A stretch of 64,000 nucleotides of DNA from Uloborus plumipes (Eukaryota; Arthropoda; Arachnida; Araneae; Uloboridae). The position numbers and the translations under genes were made by a program. The first letter of the stretch is position 1, and each line of letters opens with the position of its first letter. Below, in pieces: positions 46,950 through 58,348 of this stretch. A model generated the notes under the pieces. It had not been told where the DNA came from. It did no database searches and worked only from the letters and a program-made list of their open reading frames with translations. Location: positions 1 to 64,000 of the forward strand of contig JAXGGA010001580.1 in the NCBI GenBank assembly GCA_038373865.1, read 5' to 3'.

Positions 46950-47220
46950 GCCAGCCACCTTGTCTAGTGGTCAGAGAAGTCTGACTGTGGGTGGGGAGCT
47001 CAGGGGTTCGAATTCCTGCTTGGGCAGGGATGTACTTTCTCCTGTCTTAGTCCTTTCTTTGCGTGAATGTATTGTTGTGCTGTGAAGGGTTGCCTCCCGT
47101 ATAAATGGGTCCCTATGGCATGTTGGTACTATGGAAGTCGAACTTCACACCAAATAGCAGTTGGAAAAGTGAAGCCAGAGCACCCGAAATTTCAAGCCTA
47201 ACTGGTACATGGCAACAACA
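46950..47220 (+). repeat. tRNA-derived SINE, copy 2 of the CACCTTGTCTAGTGG family
   Basis: Head CCAGCCACCTTGTCTAGTGG, B box GGGGTTCGAATTCC, then the shared body (CTTTGCGTGAATGTATTGTT, CCCGTATAAATGGGTCC). Same family as 590-792 on the opposite strand. Confidence 0.8.
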
Positions 47221-47229
47221 GTATACATT

Positions 47230-47740
47230 CCCTCATAACAGTCAATAATGAACCGTTTCCTTTCTGGGGGGGGGGGGTGTAAATTTGGAAAATACACATT
47301 AATTTTCTCTGGTAAAAAATATCGTTCTCTCCCGGAAACCTTGACATTGAAAGGAAAAGATCTATCACACAGGCACTATGGCCAATTTAGAAAAACTTTA
47401 TATTTTCTTCCGTTTCTGTCGATTACTGCCCGTACAAGAGTATTTGTATCGAAAAGGGTCACAGTGCTACGCGACTTCCATGTGTATTGTCTGAAGCAGT
47501 ATCACAATGTTATATGTATCCGGCACCCAACCACTCTATCAGAGGTCCGTGGGGGGCGCAGCATGCTTTGCTCTGTGTTCCTCGAAAGAAGTGTTGTGAC
47601 GGAAAAGACCGCTTGGTGGAGACTTGGATTCGGGGGATCCAGTGGAGCCTTGTGGGGACTTGGATTTGTGATCCTGTACCACTGCCGGTTGCACTCTCTG
47701 AAAGACGGAAAATCATAAATGAATGAAAGAAAATATCAGT
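47230..47740. other. Unrecognised GC-richer block
   Basis: It has overlapping open frames on both strands, the longest 156 codons at 47248-47718. No family motif is visible. A near-duplicate pair GGAGACTTGGATTC...GGATCC and GGGGACTTGGATTT...GATCC at about 47617-47680 suggests repeat DNA. I do not call a gene. Confidence 0.35.
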
Positions 47741-47820
47741 AATTCAGAATGAAACACTGTCCGGCGTAATGTAAATAAAACCGCAAGAAATCAATCCCTG
47801 TAACCAGACGGGCATAGCTA

Positions 47821-48058
47821 ACCAGGAAACCATGCCATAGTGCAACAATGAAAAAGAAATTAAGTTATTAATCGGAAGATCATTGTAAAACATGTTTCTG
47901 GGCACATAAATTATTTGTTCGTGTGACCCTGTTATCCAAGCATGAGGTCTTGAAGTGCATCAAATTTTTAAGAAAAGTCGCCAACTTTAGTAAGTAATAG
48001 CAGACATTTTCACGTGATTTGTAGATAAGTGTCCTGCACATGCAAACGGTGAAATAAC
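47821..48058. repeat. Dispersed repeat shared with 55074-55325
   Basis: Common words in the same order include ACCAGGAAACCAT, AAATTAAGTTATT, CATTGTA, AAAACAT, TAAATTATTTG and GGTGAAATA. About 240 bases. Copy in 55 kb lies inside the ACGACCGTAACC element. Confidence 0.7.
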
Positions 48059-48179
48059 GTGACCAAAGAAGAATAGAAACTCAACACAGCATGTTTTGGA
48101 ATATAAACGAGTATCTTCAAACATCAAATCGTTTTCACTTACTACATCTTTTTATGAGAATTCGCTCGCTCTACATCGG

Positions 48180-48360
48180 TGTTTAAAAAAAATTATCTTA
48201 CGTTATTAAAAACTGAGCGTATCTATCTATCAGTCTATGTCAGAGTAACTTCTCCCGAACGTAAGTAAACTAACCATTGAACTAGGTATCGACAGATTCG
48301 TAATTTTCCAAGCTTTATGTTTGACTGATTTTCATAATGGTATCATGTTTATTAGCATGG
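48180..48360. repeat. Fragment of a Helitron-like end
   Basis: TTAAAAACTGAGCGTATCTA and TCTCCCGAACG with AGGTATCGACAGAT match the left part of the element at 58349-59149. Confidence 0.55.
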
Positions 48361-48940
48361 TATCATGTTTATTATATCAATTTAAAACTCCTTTTGCGCC
48401 GTTCTTTCTCCCGAAATTTAGGATTCTACTTGGCAAGTGGTCAATAACTTCTTGTATTAAAAAAAAAACTAAATTATAGACGGGAACGTGCCGCAGGAAA
48501 AGCAAATGTTTCGAGTGGCGTGAGTAAAGAGCGTTTTTTTGACAATGGGTAAACGGAGGGAATTCGATCCTAGAAAGGCGAGGTACAGAAGGGAATGTTT
48601 CTAGAGGTGAACTGAGCTGAAAATTAATGCATGGCTCATTAATGAATGTACCACTGCATGTAATTAATGGGGCGGCGACCCCGAAGTACACTGCCGGGAA
48701 TGGAAGATTTTTGAAGATGTGCTGCGCTGAAAACCTAAAGTACATCGCTAACGGTGTACACGAGCCGTCTTAGCAACTATTTAACCAGTAATTTACCGTT
48801 TCCTTTTCTTTTTCTTTGAATGCCACAGCATTTAAAATTGTTCCGGTATTTTCCATGAATTTAGTATTTGCATAGAATGTGTTTGTAGAATTTGAAGTAT
48901 TTTGTTTTTTTCTTAAGTTTAAAATAGAAAATCTATTTAC

Positions 48941-49012
48941 TTGCATGTATTCTTTCAATCTGTATAAAGTTTCATTCATTTCTTCCACAGTCTGTTCAGC
49001 TATTTCTAATTT
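48941..49012 (-). CDS. TRAF-like gene: coiled-coil exon, last one seen
   Basis: 72 bases, 24 codons, KLEIAEQTVEEMNETLYRLK ending EYMQ. Acceptor TTATTTCAG, donor GTAAAT. If the donor is not used, reading continues to a stop at 48770-48772 (ending YWLNSC), which could be an alternative short C-terminus. A MATH domain would be expected next, at lower coordinates on this strand; I could not find one in the window. Confidence 0.58.
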
Positions 49013-49306
49013 CTGAAATAAAATGTTTTAAATTAGTGCAAAAGATAACATACCATATCATTTTGATTACAGATTTGTGCTTTTCAACGCATTTAGTTAT
49101 TCCCAGATTTCGAATGCAAACTACTTCTTCACTAAGTAATATTAGAAAAAGACGAATTATTTTCGACTAAATAAATTATGTTTAACAGTAGTGTCTTAAG
49201 TATAGAAAACTGATGCGCAAAAAAAGTAAAATATAGAGTTAAATTTTAGTTATTTTTCCTTTTCGATTTATATTTATTTATTTTGGGACGTGGTAGTCAT
49301 ACTAAA

Positions 49307-52267
49307 GAGCGATTCCATACCAAATCACCGAATGGGGGTCGCACGACCGACTCGGATTTTTTTTTAATTTGGTACACAGATTGAAGGTATAGAGGTATGA
49401 AAAAGCCCAAAAGGAAAGTTACCTGCTCTACTTATTTTCTGAGATACATGCCCTCAAAGTTTGTCCGCCACGTCAAAATACTAAAAAAGTGATGTTATTT
49501 AATCATTTTTTATAAAAAATCGTACTCATGCAAAATAAAAGTGTTAGATATCTATGGAAACTAGTTACTCCAGGCATTCTGGAAAAAAAATACTAGAACG
49601 TTCATAATAAAAATTGCCAAGGTACAGGGCTCTTTGAAGTTGTCACCACAAAAACTTGATTTTGCAGATTTTGCTAAAATTCAGGCATTTATTACAAAAA
49701 AAGGCAAACAAAACCAAAGGTTTTCTCACTTTTTGGTAGTGTACAGGTCCTCCCTGTAAATTGCTACGCAATAAATTTTTTGGGTTTCTCACTCCTTCTT
49801 GGAAATATTTTAGCTTAAAGATAAGCCGTAAGGCAAAAAATGCGTTTTTGGCCATCTTGGCAGCCATTTTTCTCATAAAGGGGGAGCAGTAGAAACTTTA
49901 ATTTTTTTTTAAACAAGCCACTGATATGTTAGCTATTCACAGGAAAAGAGTTTACTTTTGGTTATTTCTCCCATTAAGAGATATCCTGCTGACAGTATAT
50001 GCATGTTTTTCGCGACGACCATATGCTTTTGTTCCCCCTCTCATGGACTTAAAATTAATTAAACCAAAAAATAATGATATATTTATTATTAGCTGTATTA
50101 TCTACTCAATATGTCATGAAATTTAATTTATTAAATCATTGAACAATAAATTAGATAATTGATGAAAACAAGAAAAAGTATTTCTCTGATGCCTGAGCAT
50201 TATGCATTCATAATTATAAAGCACTAAATACTTTCTTGAGAAATTAATTAACATAAATGAGCTCTAAATAGTTATATTATAAGCAATACCCAATCTTGTG
50301 ATTGGGATACTCCTGTTTTTAATTGAAGAATTTCTTGAATATCACATGAATATCAGGAAAATAAATGAGGTCTTTTCGTTTGATGTAGGATACTTTATGA
50401 CAAATTTCATTTGATGGGCTACTAACTGAGCATGGTGATAAAGAGCTATTAATTTCAGCATCGAATTCCATTTTACCTTATTAACAGTTAAATATTTATA
50501 AAATAATTAAATAAATAATTTAATATAAAGCCATGCTTGAAGAATTAAAATTAGTGCAACTAATTTATTCCCATACTGATCTTTACAAAACTGACATGTG
50601 TTGAGCACTGATAAGAACTGACAAGAATAAGTTTACTCACTAAAATACTAGTTCACAGATACTATAAAGCGTACATTCTATTTTCTACAAAATAATACTG
50701 CAACAAAGAACAAGGGTATAAAGGGGTAGGTACTAAAGAATTTCTTGAAAAATCAATTAAAATAAAGGAGCTTCGAATATTTATCTCATAGGCAATACCC
50801 AATCTTGTGATTGGATGTTCCTGATTGATGGCTATAAACAGGAGGATACCCTTGTTCTTTGTTGCAGTATTATTTTGTGGAAAATAGAATGTATGCTTTA
50901 TAGTATCTGTGAACTAATATTTTAGTGAGTAAACTTTTTCTTGTCAGTTCTTATCAGTGCTCAACGCATGTCAATTTTGTAAAGATCAGTATGGGAATAA
51001 ATTAGTTGCACTAATTTTAATTCTTCAAGCATGGCTTTATATTAAATTATTTATTTAATTATTTTGTAAATATTTAACTGTTAATAAGGTAAAATGGAAT
51101 TCGATGCTGAAATTAATAGCTCTTTATCACCATGCTCAGTTAGTAGCCCATCAAATGAAATTTGTCATAAAATATCCTACATCAAACGAAAAGACCTCAT
51201 TTATTTTCCTGATATTCATGTGATATTCAAGAAATTCTTCAATTAAAAACAGGAGTATCCCAATCACAAGATTGGGTATTGCTTATAATATAAATATTTA
51301 GAGCTCATTTATGTTAATTAATTTCTCAAGAAAGTATTTAGTGCTTTATAATTATGAATGCATAATGCTCAGGCATCAGAGAAATACTTTTTCTTGTTTT
51401 CATCAATTATCTAATTTATTGTTCAATGATTTAATAAATTAAATTTCATGACATATTGAGTAGATAATACAGCTAATAATAAATATATCATTATTTTTTG
51501 GTTTAATTAATTTTAAGTCCATGAGAGGGGGAACAAAAGCATATGGTCGTCGCGAAAAACATGCATATACTGTCAGCAGGATATCTCTTAATGGGAGAAA
51601 TAACCAAAAGTAAACTCTTTTCCTGTGAATAGCTAACATATCAGTGGCTTGTTTAAAAAAAAAATTAAAGTTTCTACTGCTCCCCCTTTATGAGAAAAAT
51701 GGCTGCCAAGATGGCCAAAAACGCATTTTTTGCCTTACGGCTTATCTTTAAGCTAAAATATTTCCAAGAAGGAGTGAGAAACCCAAAAAATTTATTGCGT
51801 AGCAATTTACAGGGAGGATGTACACTACCAGAAAGTGAGAAAACCTTTGGTTTTGTTTTCCTTTTTTTGTAATAAATGCCTGAATTTTAGCAAAATCTGC
51901 AAAATCAAGTTTTTGTGGTGACAACTTCAAAGAGCCCTGTACCTTGGCAATTTTCATTATGAACGTTCTAGTATTTTTTTTTCAGAATACCTGGAGTAAC
52001 TAGTTTTCATAGATATCTAACACTTTTATTTTGCATGAGTACGATTTTTTATAAAAAATGATTAAATAACATCACGTTTTTAGTATTTTGACGTGGCGGA
52101 CAAACTTTGAGGGCATGTATCTCAGAAAATAAGTGGAGCTGGTAACTTTCCTTTTGGGCTTTTTCATACCTCTATACCATCAATCTGTGTACCAAATTAA
52201 AAAAAAAAATCCGAGTCGGTCGTGCGACCAACTTTTTTTTTTTCGGTGATTTGGTATGGAATCGCTC
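49307..52267. mobile_element. Giant inverted-repeat (foldback) element in TRAF-like intron
   Basis: It starts GAGCGATTCCATACCAAATC and ends GATTTGGTATGGAATCGCTC. TAAA flanks both sides (49303-49306 and 52268-52271), a candidate 4-base target duplication. Left arm to 50719, right arm from 50846, so arms are about 1.41 kb with a 126-base loop. A 66-codon frame at 49926-50126 is repeated without one residue change at 51639-51439, so the arms are nearly identical. The loop holds a third, diverged copy of CAATACCCAATCTTGTGATTGG. No known transposase. Confidence 0.88.
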
Positions 52268-52759
52268 TAAAATAAAAAATGTTGAGTACTTATTTGGTAG
52301 AGATAAAAATAAAGCAAATACAAGAAATTCAGTAATACTTGCTGCCGTTAAATAGCAGCAAGAATGAAAAAAGCAATGAAAAAATCTACTCACTTAATAA
52401 AATAATAAACATACAAAACTGAATAAGATGTTACTGTTAAAATGAAAATTCATCTACCTTTATTTCGACTCAGTTAATATACGTGATTTATCGGAAAAAA
52501 CAGAAATACTTGCGAATAAGTTTAGGAGCAACTTGATGATAAAAGCACCCAACCTCGAATGTCAATTTGTGTGTGTGTCTGTTTAACAAATGTCATGTTT
52601 TATTACACTTTTACATCAGTTTACTGTTCCGATTAAACTGGGACGTCAGGCAAGCGTATATATTAACATTGATTCCAAAAGGTTAACATCAGAAACAACG
52701 TACGACACACACATACGCAACCTTTTTTTCTAAATTGAAACATAATTTTTCGTAATTAC

Positions 52760-52831
52760 CTTGACTTTTTCTTGTAGGGTTGTTACAGCGTTATCCAAAT
52801 TTTTGACTGTTCCTAAGACTGGATAAATGTC
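52760..52831 (-). CDS. TRAF-like gene: short helical exon
   Basis: 72 bases, 24 codons, DIYPVLGTVKNLDNAVTTLQ ending EKVK. Acceptor TTTTCAG, donor GTAATT. It is phase 0 like the exons around it. It lies just above the giant inverted repeat at 49307-52267, which fills most of the next intron. Confidence 0.55.
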
Positions 52832-53259
52832 CTGAAAACAAAAAAAAAATTAAATTAGCTTTAATTTTTTCTCCTTCAATGCTATCAAAAGCTACACTCT
52901 TACCCATATCGAAATGTTGCACTTAGAAGTAGAGCTAGTAACAAAGTAGTGTTCATTGTCCACACATTACTCGTGAAATGTACCGTTAATATTGAGACAC
53001 ATATCATATACAGCAGTAAGCTGCAAAGAAAAGGAGGGAAATTTTTCTGTCTATTTTATCGCGCGACTTCCTCGAGTTTGCACATGCGTAATGCGTATGG
53101 TCTCTTCTAATTTTCTCAAAATAGGGAAGAGAAATGCAAAGTAACATTCAACAAGGAAGTAGCAAGCAAACAAAAACTGAAGGCATCGAGAAGTGCGCCC
53201 CTTCTTCAAATGGAACCTTTCGTGGCTGCCAGGTGCGGAGTTCGAAAACGAACAGCATA

Positions 53260-53771
53260 CAGGGGGTTGAGTAAGTAACGCGTTAAAAAGCATTGTCAAT
53301 GCCTCAAAAACTGTTGGCGCATTAAGTCCAAATTTGTGGGGTTAAATTTGGTACATTGGCAGATATTTTTTTGCGCTATCTCATTGCGTTGGCTTTTGCT
53401 GTTTATTTCTCAGTGAAAATGTCGAGATATAGCATTTCTGTGAGAGCATTGTCATTGTTCGAACGTATTATTCGAGCAACTGCAGCCCAATTGTGACCCA
53501 AAGAAAGTTTGCGACTGAGTTTAAAGCTCAAGACAACAGCATCGAAGAACTGAAAACTACTATTCGGACTGCGATTGAAATCATTGAAACTTCCACTTTT
53601 CAGCACCATATTATGACGTAATTATTATTGAGAGATGGCAGACACATCGGTCCTATATTAAACTGATTCCAAAATATTGTACTTTGTTTTAGAATTTAAA
53701 TAGCATTTTTTGAATCGGTAGTTTTTGCGATATTAATTTTCAACATCAGTGCGTCACCATTAGTCACTCTG
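53260..53771 (+). mobile_element. Short mariner-like element with broken transposase start
   Basis: TA then CAGGGGGTTGAGTAAGTAAC at the left; CGTCACCATTAGTCACTCTG then TA at the right, an imperfect inverted match. The left end begins like the element at 15361. Non-autonomous, with an internal fragment of transposase. Right border is tentative. Confidence 0.5.
53419..53660 (+). pseudogene. Transposase N-terminal fragment, frameshifted (DUF4817-type)
   Basis: ATG at 53419 gives MSRYSISVRA. After a shift, another frame continues VRTYYSSNCSPIVTQRKFAT and EFK. This matches the usual opening of the DUF4817 helix-turn-helix region (YS..R..IV..YY...SP...QR.F...F). Stops follow. The catalytic part is missing. 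Confidence 0.5.
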
Positions 53772-54345
53772 TACACAAATAGTTGAAAGTTAAATAAAGT
53801 TATCTGACATGTCTTTTTACAAAAGCTCTGATGAAAAGCGCACTTGGACGACTTCATTTATCTTTAGGTTATGAAAAATTTTCAAATAGGTACAAAGCCA
53901 GTACTGTCTGACCACGGATGAGACGAAAGGCTGACATCCGATTTTCAGGCGGAAATAGATGCATCTATTAGTTTTTAGGGATGTCAGCTTTTTCGAATGT
54001 GTGTTAGCCTTGCCATTAAGCGTCAAATTTTTTATTTTCCTCCCTCATACAGATTCTTCCTATTTGGACGTTTGCCAATCCCAAGCAATTGTGGGCAAAC
54101 TGTACCAGTAATTGGCAAAGAAAACTGTCTTTCCTCTCTCTTATTTTAACAAATGGAATATTTTAACCCATCCCCAATCAGAAGATCACATTTTATAACA
54201 AGACCACGAAAAAAAGAAAAAAATCTGCTTAGGAAACCGTCTAAAGATACGCCCTGCTAAATACTGTAGATGACGTTGCTGCTCTTGCTTTTACGAGTAT
54301 GAGTTGAAATGCTAATCACTAAAGTATCCAGCACTTTGTATCGCT

Positions 54346-56285
54346 CATGGGCCAATCCATGAGAAATAGGACATAGACATCAAAATATGAAACTCACTAA
54401 ATAATAACATGTTATATGTCATTTTATTCACAAGAAAGCATAGTTTCCTAATTCAAAGGGTAAAATTTCCTAGTTTTTACTGTAAACATGGTTTCAACGT
54501 CCTAAAGTTGCGTTTTTTCTAATCCATTTTTTCGGTTAAAAATTATCAAGTTTCCAGCCTAGACCCTGGCCACACCGGGTTCAATTTGGAAGATAACGAG
54601 TTATAGTGCTTTAGTAAGCACGTCCTTTGACCTTTTCCAGCAATCAATTTCTTTGTAGGTCGTATTAGTTTTTAATTACAGGCAGGCAAAATTATCTAGA
54701 ATCTTTGTAACGACCGTAACCGAAAACAAGTATTTGTTATTCTGTAACAATAACTATTTGAGGTAGAAATTTGTCATTTACGTTTGTTAGTGCACTCATT
54801 TATTCTAAAAACATGCACTAATAATTTTTTCAAAAAACCTTTTCATTTTTGTGCTATGTTGGTTACGGGTGTTACATGTCTTAGGTCTATATTCACAGTT
54901 CACGTCGGATCTTTGCCAAATTTGGTACATAAATCCACTGATGCATCTGAAAGTTACTTTGGGGGTATTCATCTCTTATAGCGTGGAAAAGCTCCTATAA
55001 AGGAGCTTTCCTACTATAAATACCGTTTACGTTAGTTCTTAGACAAATTTGGCTCAGGGGTCATTTGATGTTCACCAGGAAACCATACAAAAGTGAAATA
55101 ATGAAAAAAAATTAAGTTATTTGCATTTGAAACATTGTAGTAAAACATTTTGCTGGATTTATAAATTATTTGCCCTCACCTCCTCGTTTTCGAATTATAA
55201 AGTCCTAAAGTCTGCCGAAATTGTAATAAAGTCACTAAATTTAGCGAGTTTCAGGTTATGATGGGAGACATCTTTTCGCATGCTTTGCTGATAGCTGTCC
55301 TATCACATGCAGATGGTGAAATAGTCGGCCTTCTATTTCCCCAGAAGCCTTTAAATTTGGAGCGTCACTTAAATTTAAGCCTTTAAAATTTATATCTCGA
55401 TAAAGGGAGGACGAGGGCAAATGATTTATGCAGAAAAAAATCTTAATGTGTGAGTATTTTAAAAATGTTTACTGAAACGAACACTTGTAGTTGAAGCAAT
55501 AAGGTGCCCGGTACAATCAATACCATTTACGTAATAAGCGAATTTGTAGAAATTTTTCTAAGCAGAGTACTGAAGAAATACAGAGCTCAAGTCACAGATG
55601 ATTATGAGGATTTAGTGGAGCTAAAATATCTGAAGAGAGACTGGGAGGTGTGGGTATTCTGGTGAAGTTTCATGGGAAAACGTAGCTCAAGGGATTTGAA
55701 AGCTTCCAAAGTCTATAGTAATCAATTGAAGATTATATCTTATTAAATGAACTAACTGGAGAACCTTTCTGCTCATATGTCTATTATTTGACTTTATATA
55801 TGACGGAAAAATGAATTAAAATAGCCGTTTACTCATTTTTAGCAACATACATATTGAAAATAGTCAGACGTGAAACGACCGTAACCGCTTTTGTAACGAC
55901 CGTAACCGGAATAAAAAATTCATAAAAATTTATTTTTCAACAAAAAAGCTAAGTTCTTTGTATGATATCATTCCTTATTTATTTAGCAATTATTATAAAA
56001 ATCCAGAAGATCATACGTGCAATAGATTCACAGAAAAGTGGCAGTGTTTGATAGCACTCAAAAAACCATGTCTTTTTTTTGAAACGACCGTAACCACACA
56101 TTTTCGAGATTTTTCTACAACTTCCACTAATAATTTCAAACTAACGCTTGGGGATAATCATGTTGGGGGGGGGGGGAGCTTTATCATTCCCTGTTTTCAT
56201 TAGAACTTTAACTGCATTTGTGAATAAAACATGAGCAGCTGAAGTTGTGCGAATGAAACGACCGTAACCATGGATTGGCCCTCAT
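54346..56285. mobile_element. Element with CATGGGCCAATCCATG ends and repeated ACGACCGTAACC
   Basis: CTCATGGGCCAATCCATG at the left is mirrored by CATGGATTGGCCCTCATG at the right. The 12-base word ACGACCGTAACC occurs five times, all in the same orientation (about 54711, 55876, 55896, 56086 and 56265). Such repeats often serve as transposase binding sites. No coding frame recognised. Lies in the TRAF-like intron. Confidence 0.6.
55074..55325. repeat. Dispersed repeat shared with 47821-48058
   Basis: See partner entry. Located inside the 54346-56285 element, so the 47.8-kb copy may be a fragment of the same family. Confidence 0.7.
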
Positions 56286-56398
56286 GTAGATATAATTTTT
56301 ATTGCTTGCTGACTTCGAGGTGTAGCAGTTTTAACAGAAGTAGTGCAATTACTTTTTTATTTCGACAATAAACGCAGAGCTCATGAAAGATAACGAAC

Positions 56399-56461
56399 CT
56401 GTAGTTGTTCTTTCAATTTCAAATTTTCAGACGCAGATTCGGCAACTTTTTCTTCAAGCTT
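56399..56461 (-). CDS. TRAF-like gene: coiled-coil exon
   Basis: 63 bases, 21 codons, KLEEKVAESASENLKLKEQ ending LQ. Acceptor TTTTTGCAG, donor GTTCGT. Leucine and valine spacing with charged flanks is typical of a coiled coil. Phase 0 at both ends, in series with its neighbours. Confidence 0.6.
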
Positions 56462-56592
56462 CTGCAAAAAGGACAAAAATAATTATAAATCTACAAAATA
56501 TTTAAAAGATATTTTTTGAAACTTTATTTTTATCCCTTGAAATCTATTATAAAGTAAAACAAATAAAAAAGAGCTGTTTAATATTCCAGAAA

Positions 56593-56775
56593 GGGGCCTC
56601 AACGGCTCAATGGGTCTGCCCGTCAGTTTGTAATCTCAAGAGGCGCGGGTTTGATTCCCGACTTTGCCCTGGGTGTAATTTCCTTCTCTGTACTGTAAAT
56701 TCTTTCCTTCAATAAATCTGTATTGTACTATCTGTGGAGGCAAGGCGCATAGTACGCAGTCCTCATGTGTGTCGA
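56593..56775 (+). repeat. tRNA-derived SINE (third family)
   Basis: The head GGGCCTCAACGGCTCAATGG and B box GGGTTTGATTCCCG at a tRNA-like spacing are followed by a body with TGTAATTTCCTTCTCTGTAC. It resembles the other two families in layout but not in detail. Confidence 0.65.
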
Positions 56776-56851
56776 AGTTTATTGACTTCTAGAATAGAAA
56801 TAGATATTCCAGAAAGAAATACAGTCCCTGAGAGCATATTTTTACAATTAC

Positions 56852-56854
<3 letters not shown>

Positions 56855-56884
<30 letters not shown>
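56855..56884. repeat. Poly-A run
   Basis: About 30 A. Another run of about 22 A lies at 57234-57256. These could be tails of retroposed copies but no body was recognised. Confidence 0.6.
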
Positions 56885-56886
<2 letters not shown>

Positions 56887-57259
56887 CGAACTTTTGACGC
56901 ATAACGGCAAACCAACACCTTGTGACACGCTTCTTTGAAAGGAAACATAACACCCAATGCACTGGGAAAGTTGGTACTAATCAATTTTTGCATTATATTT
57001 CCTATTGTGACGAAACAATATAAGTTTATCTTTTATTACAACAAAATAACATTCAAATTACATTCAAAATTGTCATTATCAATCACGATTTCTATTTCTC
57101 TCGATTTCTGCAGGATCCCGTTATCAAACCCAGACCACGAGACGATGGGACCAATTGGAAGCAAAACGCTTTCAAACAAAAAAAGAATTTTTGAAATCGG
57201 TCCAGGCGTCTTCGAGTAATCTTAACACATACAAAAAAAAAAAAAAAAAAAAAAAATCT

Positions 57260-58231
57260 CCGACGAATTGTATAACCTCCTCCCTTGCTGAAGTCGCTTA
57301 ATATACTGTGTGTTATATTATAGAAACAATATAACAGTTTATCTTTTATTACTACAAAACAATGAAAATAATACGAAAAAAATAATGTAAATGAAACGAA
57401 TTCAAAAAGTCTTCCGTAAAGTAAAAAATGAAAAAAAAAAGTCTCTCATGATTTTAACTCTGAGCAAAACTATTAGAACAGTGCACGATACTTAATTATG
57501 AAATTCGCGTACGTATACTCGTGCTTATAAAATGAAAATATCATTAACAGTTATACAAAACAAGGCAGAGAAAAGGACAGCTCTTTTACAATCTTTGGAC
57601 ACGAAACACGAACGCATATACTATATTAATTAGTCGATAGTTGATCAATAGTGATAATTAAACATTGAATTATTAATTGGTATAAAAAATAATTTAAAAG
57701 ATAGATACTTATTCTGAAAGACCAAAATTAAATAACCTCAAAAATTATTTAAGTGCTAATCTCAAAAATGAAGTTAAATTGAAACTCCAAAATTGTTTAA
57801 AGAAAGTAGAAAAGAACAAAGGAAGTTAACCAGTATGAAAAAATGCTTAGTTAAAATGTAAAAATCCGAAATTTCCGTGAAATCTTGCGCACATGCACAT
57901 TATTTGAGTTATTAAAAATGTATAATTTTGCTACTTACTGCATAATTTTTGCTCCGAACTTTCTTTTAAAGCATAATAAAACTAATAATTTACACGCTGA
58001 TGCATACTAGTTTAAAATACTAGAGACATATTTTACTTTGATGCAGCAATTATCGGCAATATAAACGATTTATTCAGCATAGTAACAGAAAATATTCCGT
58101 TCTTTTCTTTCTCTCTCTCTCTCTCTCTCTCTCTCCTAGCTTATTTTTTTCAAAATTCAATTCGTGTATAATGTTTTTTTTTTTTACGTATTTTTGAAAT
58201 TATCATAACAAAACGAACATGTAAACCTTAC
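57260..58231. other. Intron of the TRAF-like gene, nothing recognised
   Basis: AT-rich, with a CT microsatellite at 58109-58136. Confidence 0.45.
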
Positions 58232-58327
58232 CTTTATGTTAATTCTGTACTGCGTCATAGCTTCTGAAAGGACTTGAACATGATTTTGTATATTATTGGA
58301 ATGTTCCTCTAATTCTTCTGCATTTCC
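58232..58327 (-). CDS. TRAF-like gene: helical segment after the zinc finger
   Basis: 96 bases, 32 codons, GNAEELEEHSNNIQNHVQVL onward to INIK. Acceptor AATCCACAG, donor GTAAGG. It fits the L-EEH...N-Q-H...L stretch that follows the last finger in TRAF proteins. Phase 0 on both sides, joining the finger exon in frame. Confidence 0.62.
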
Positions 58328-58348
58328 CTGTGGATTAAAATTTTTTAA

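Noticed and set aside
46950..47025. Functional tRNA gene
   Set aside because: The same head and body recur at 590-792, so this is a SINE copy.
47248..47718. 156-codon open frame, one of the longest in the window
   Set aside because: No motif is visible, frames on both strands overlap it, and it directly follows a SINE in GC-richer repeat-like DNA.
48377..48745. 122-codon minus-strand frame as the missing MATH domain of the TRAF-like gene
   Set aside because: None of the MATH landmarks (such as W-K-I near the start, GY-K, or the later NGDG type stretch) is present.
49926..51639. Two identical 66-codon genes in opposite orientation
   Set aside because: They are the same stretch of the two arms of a palindromic element and match no known protein.
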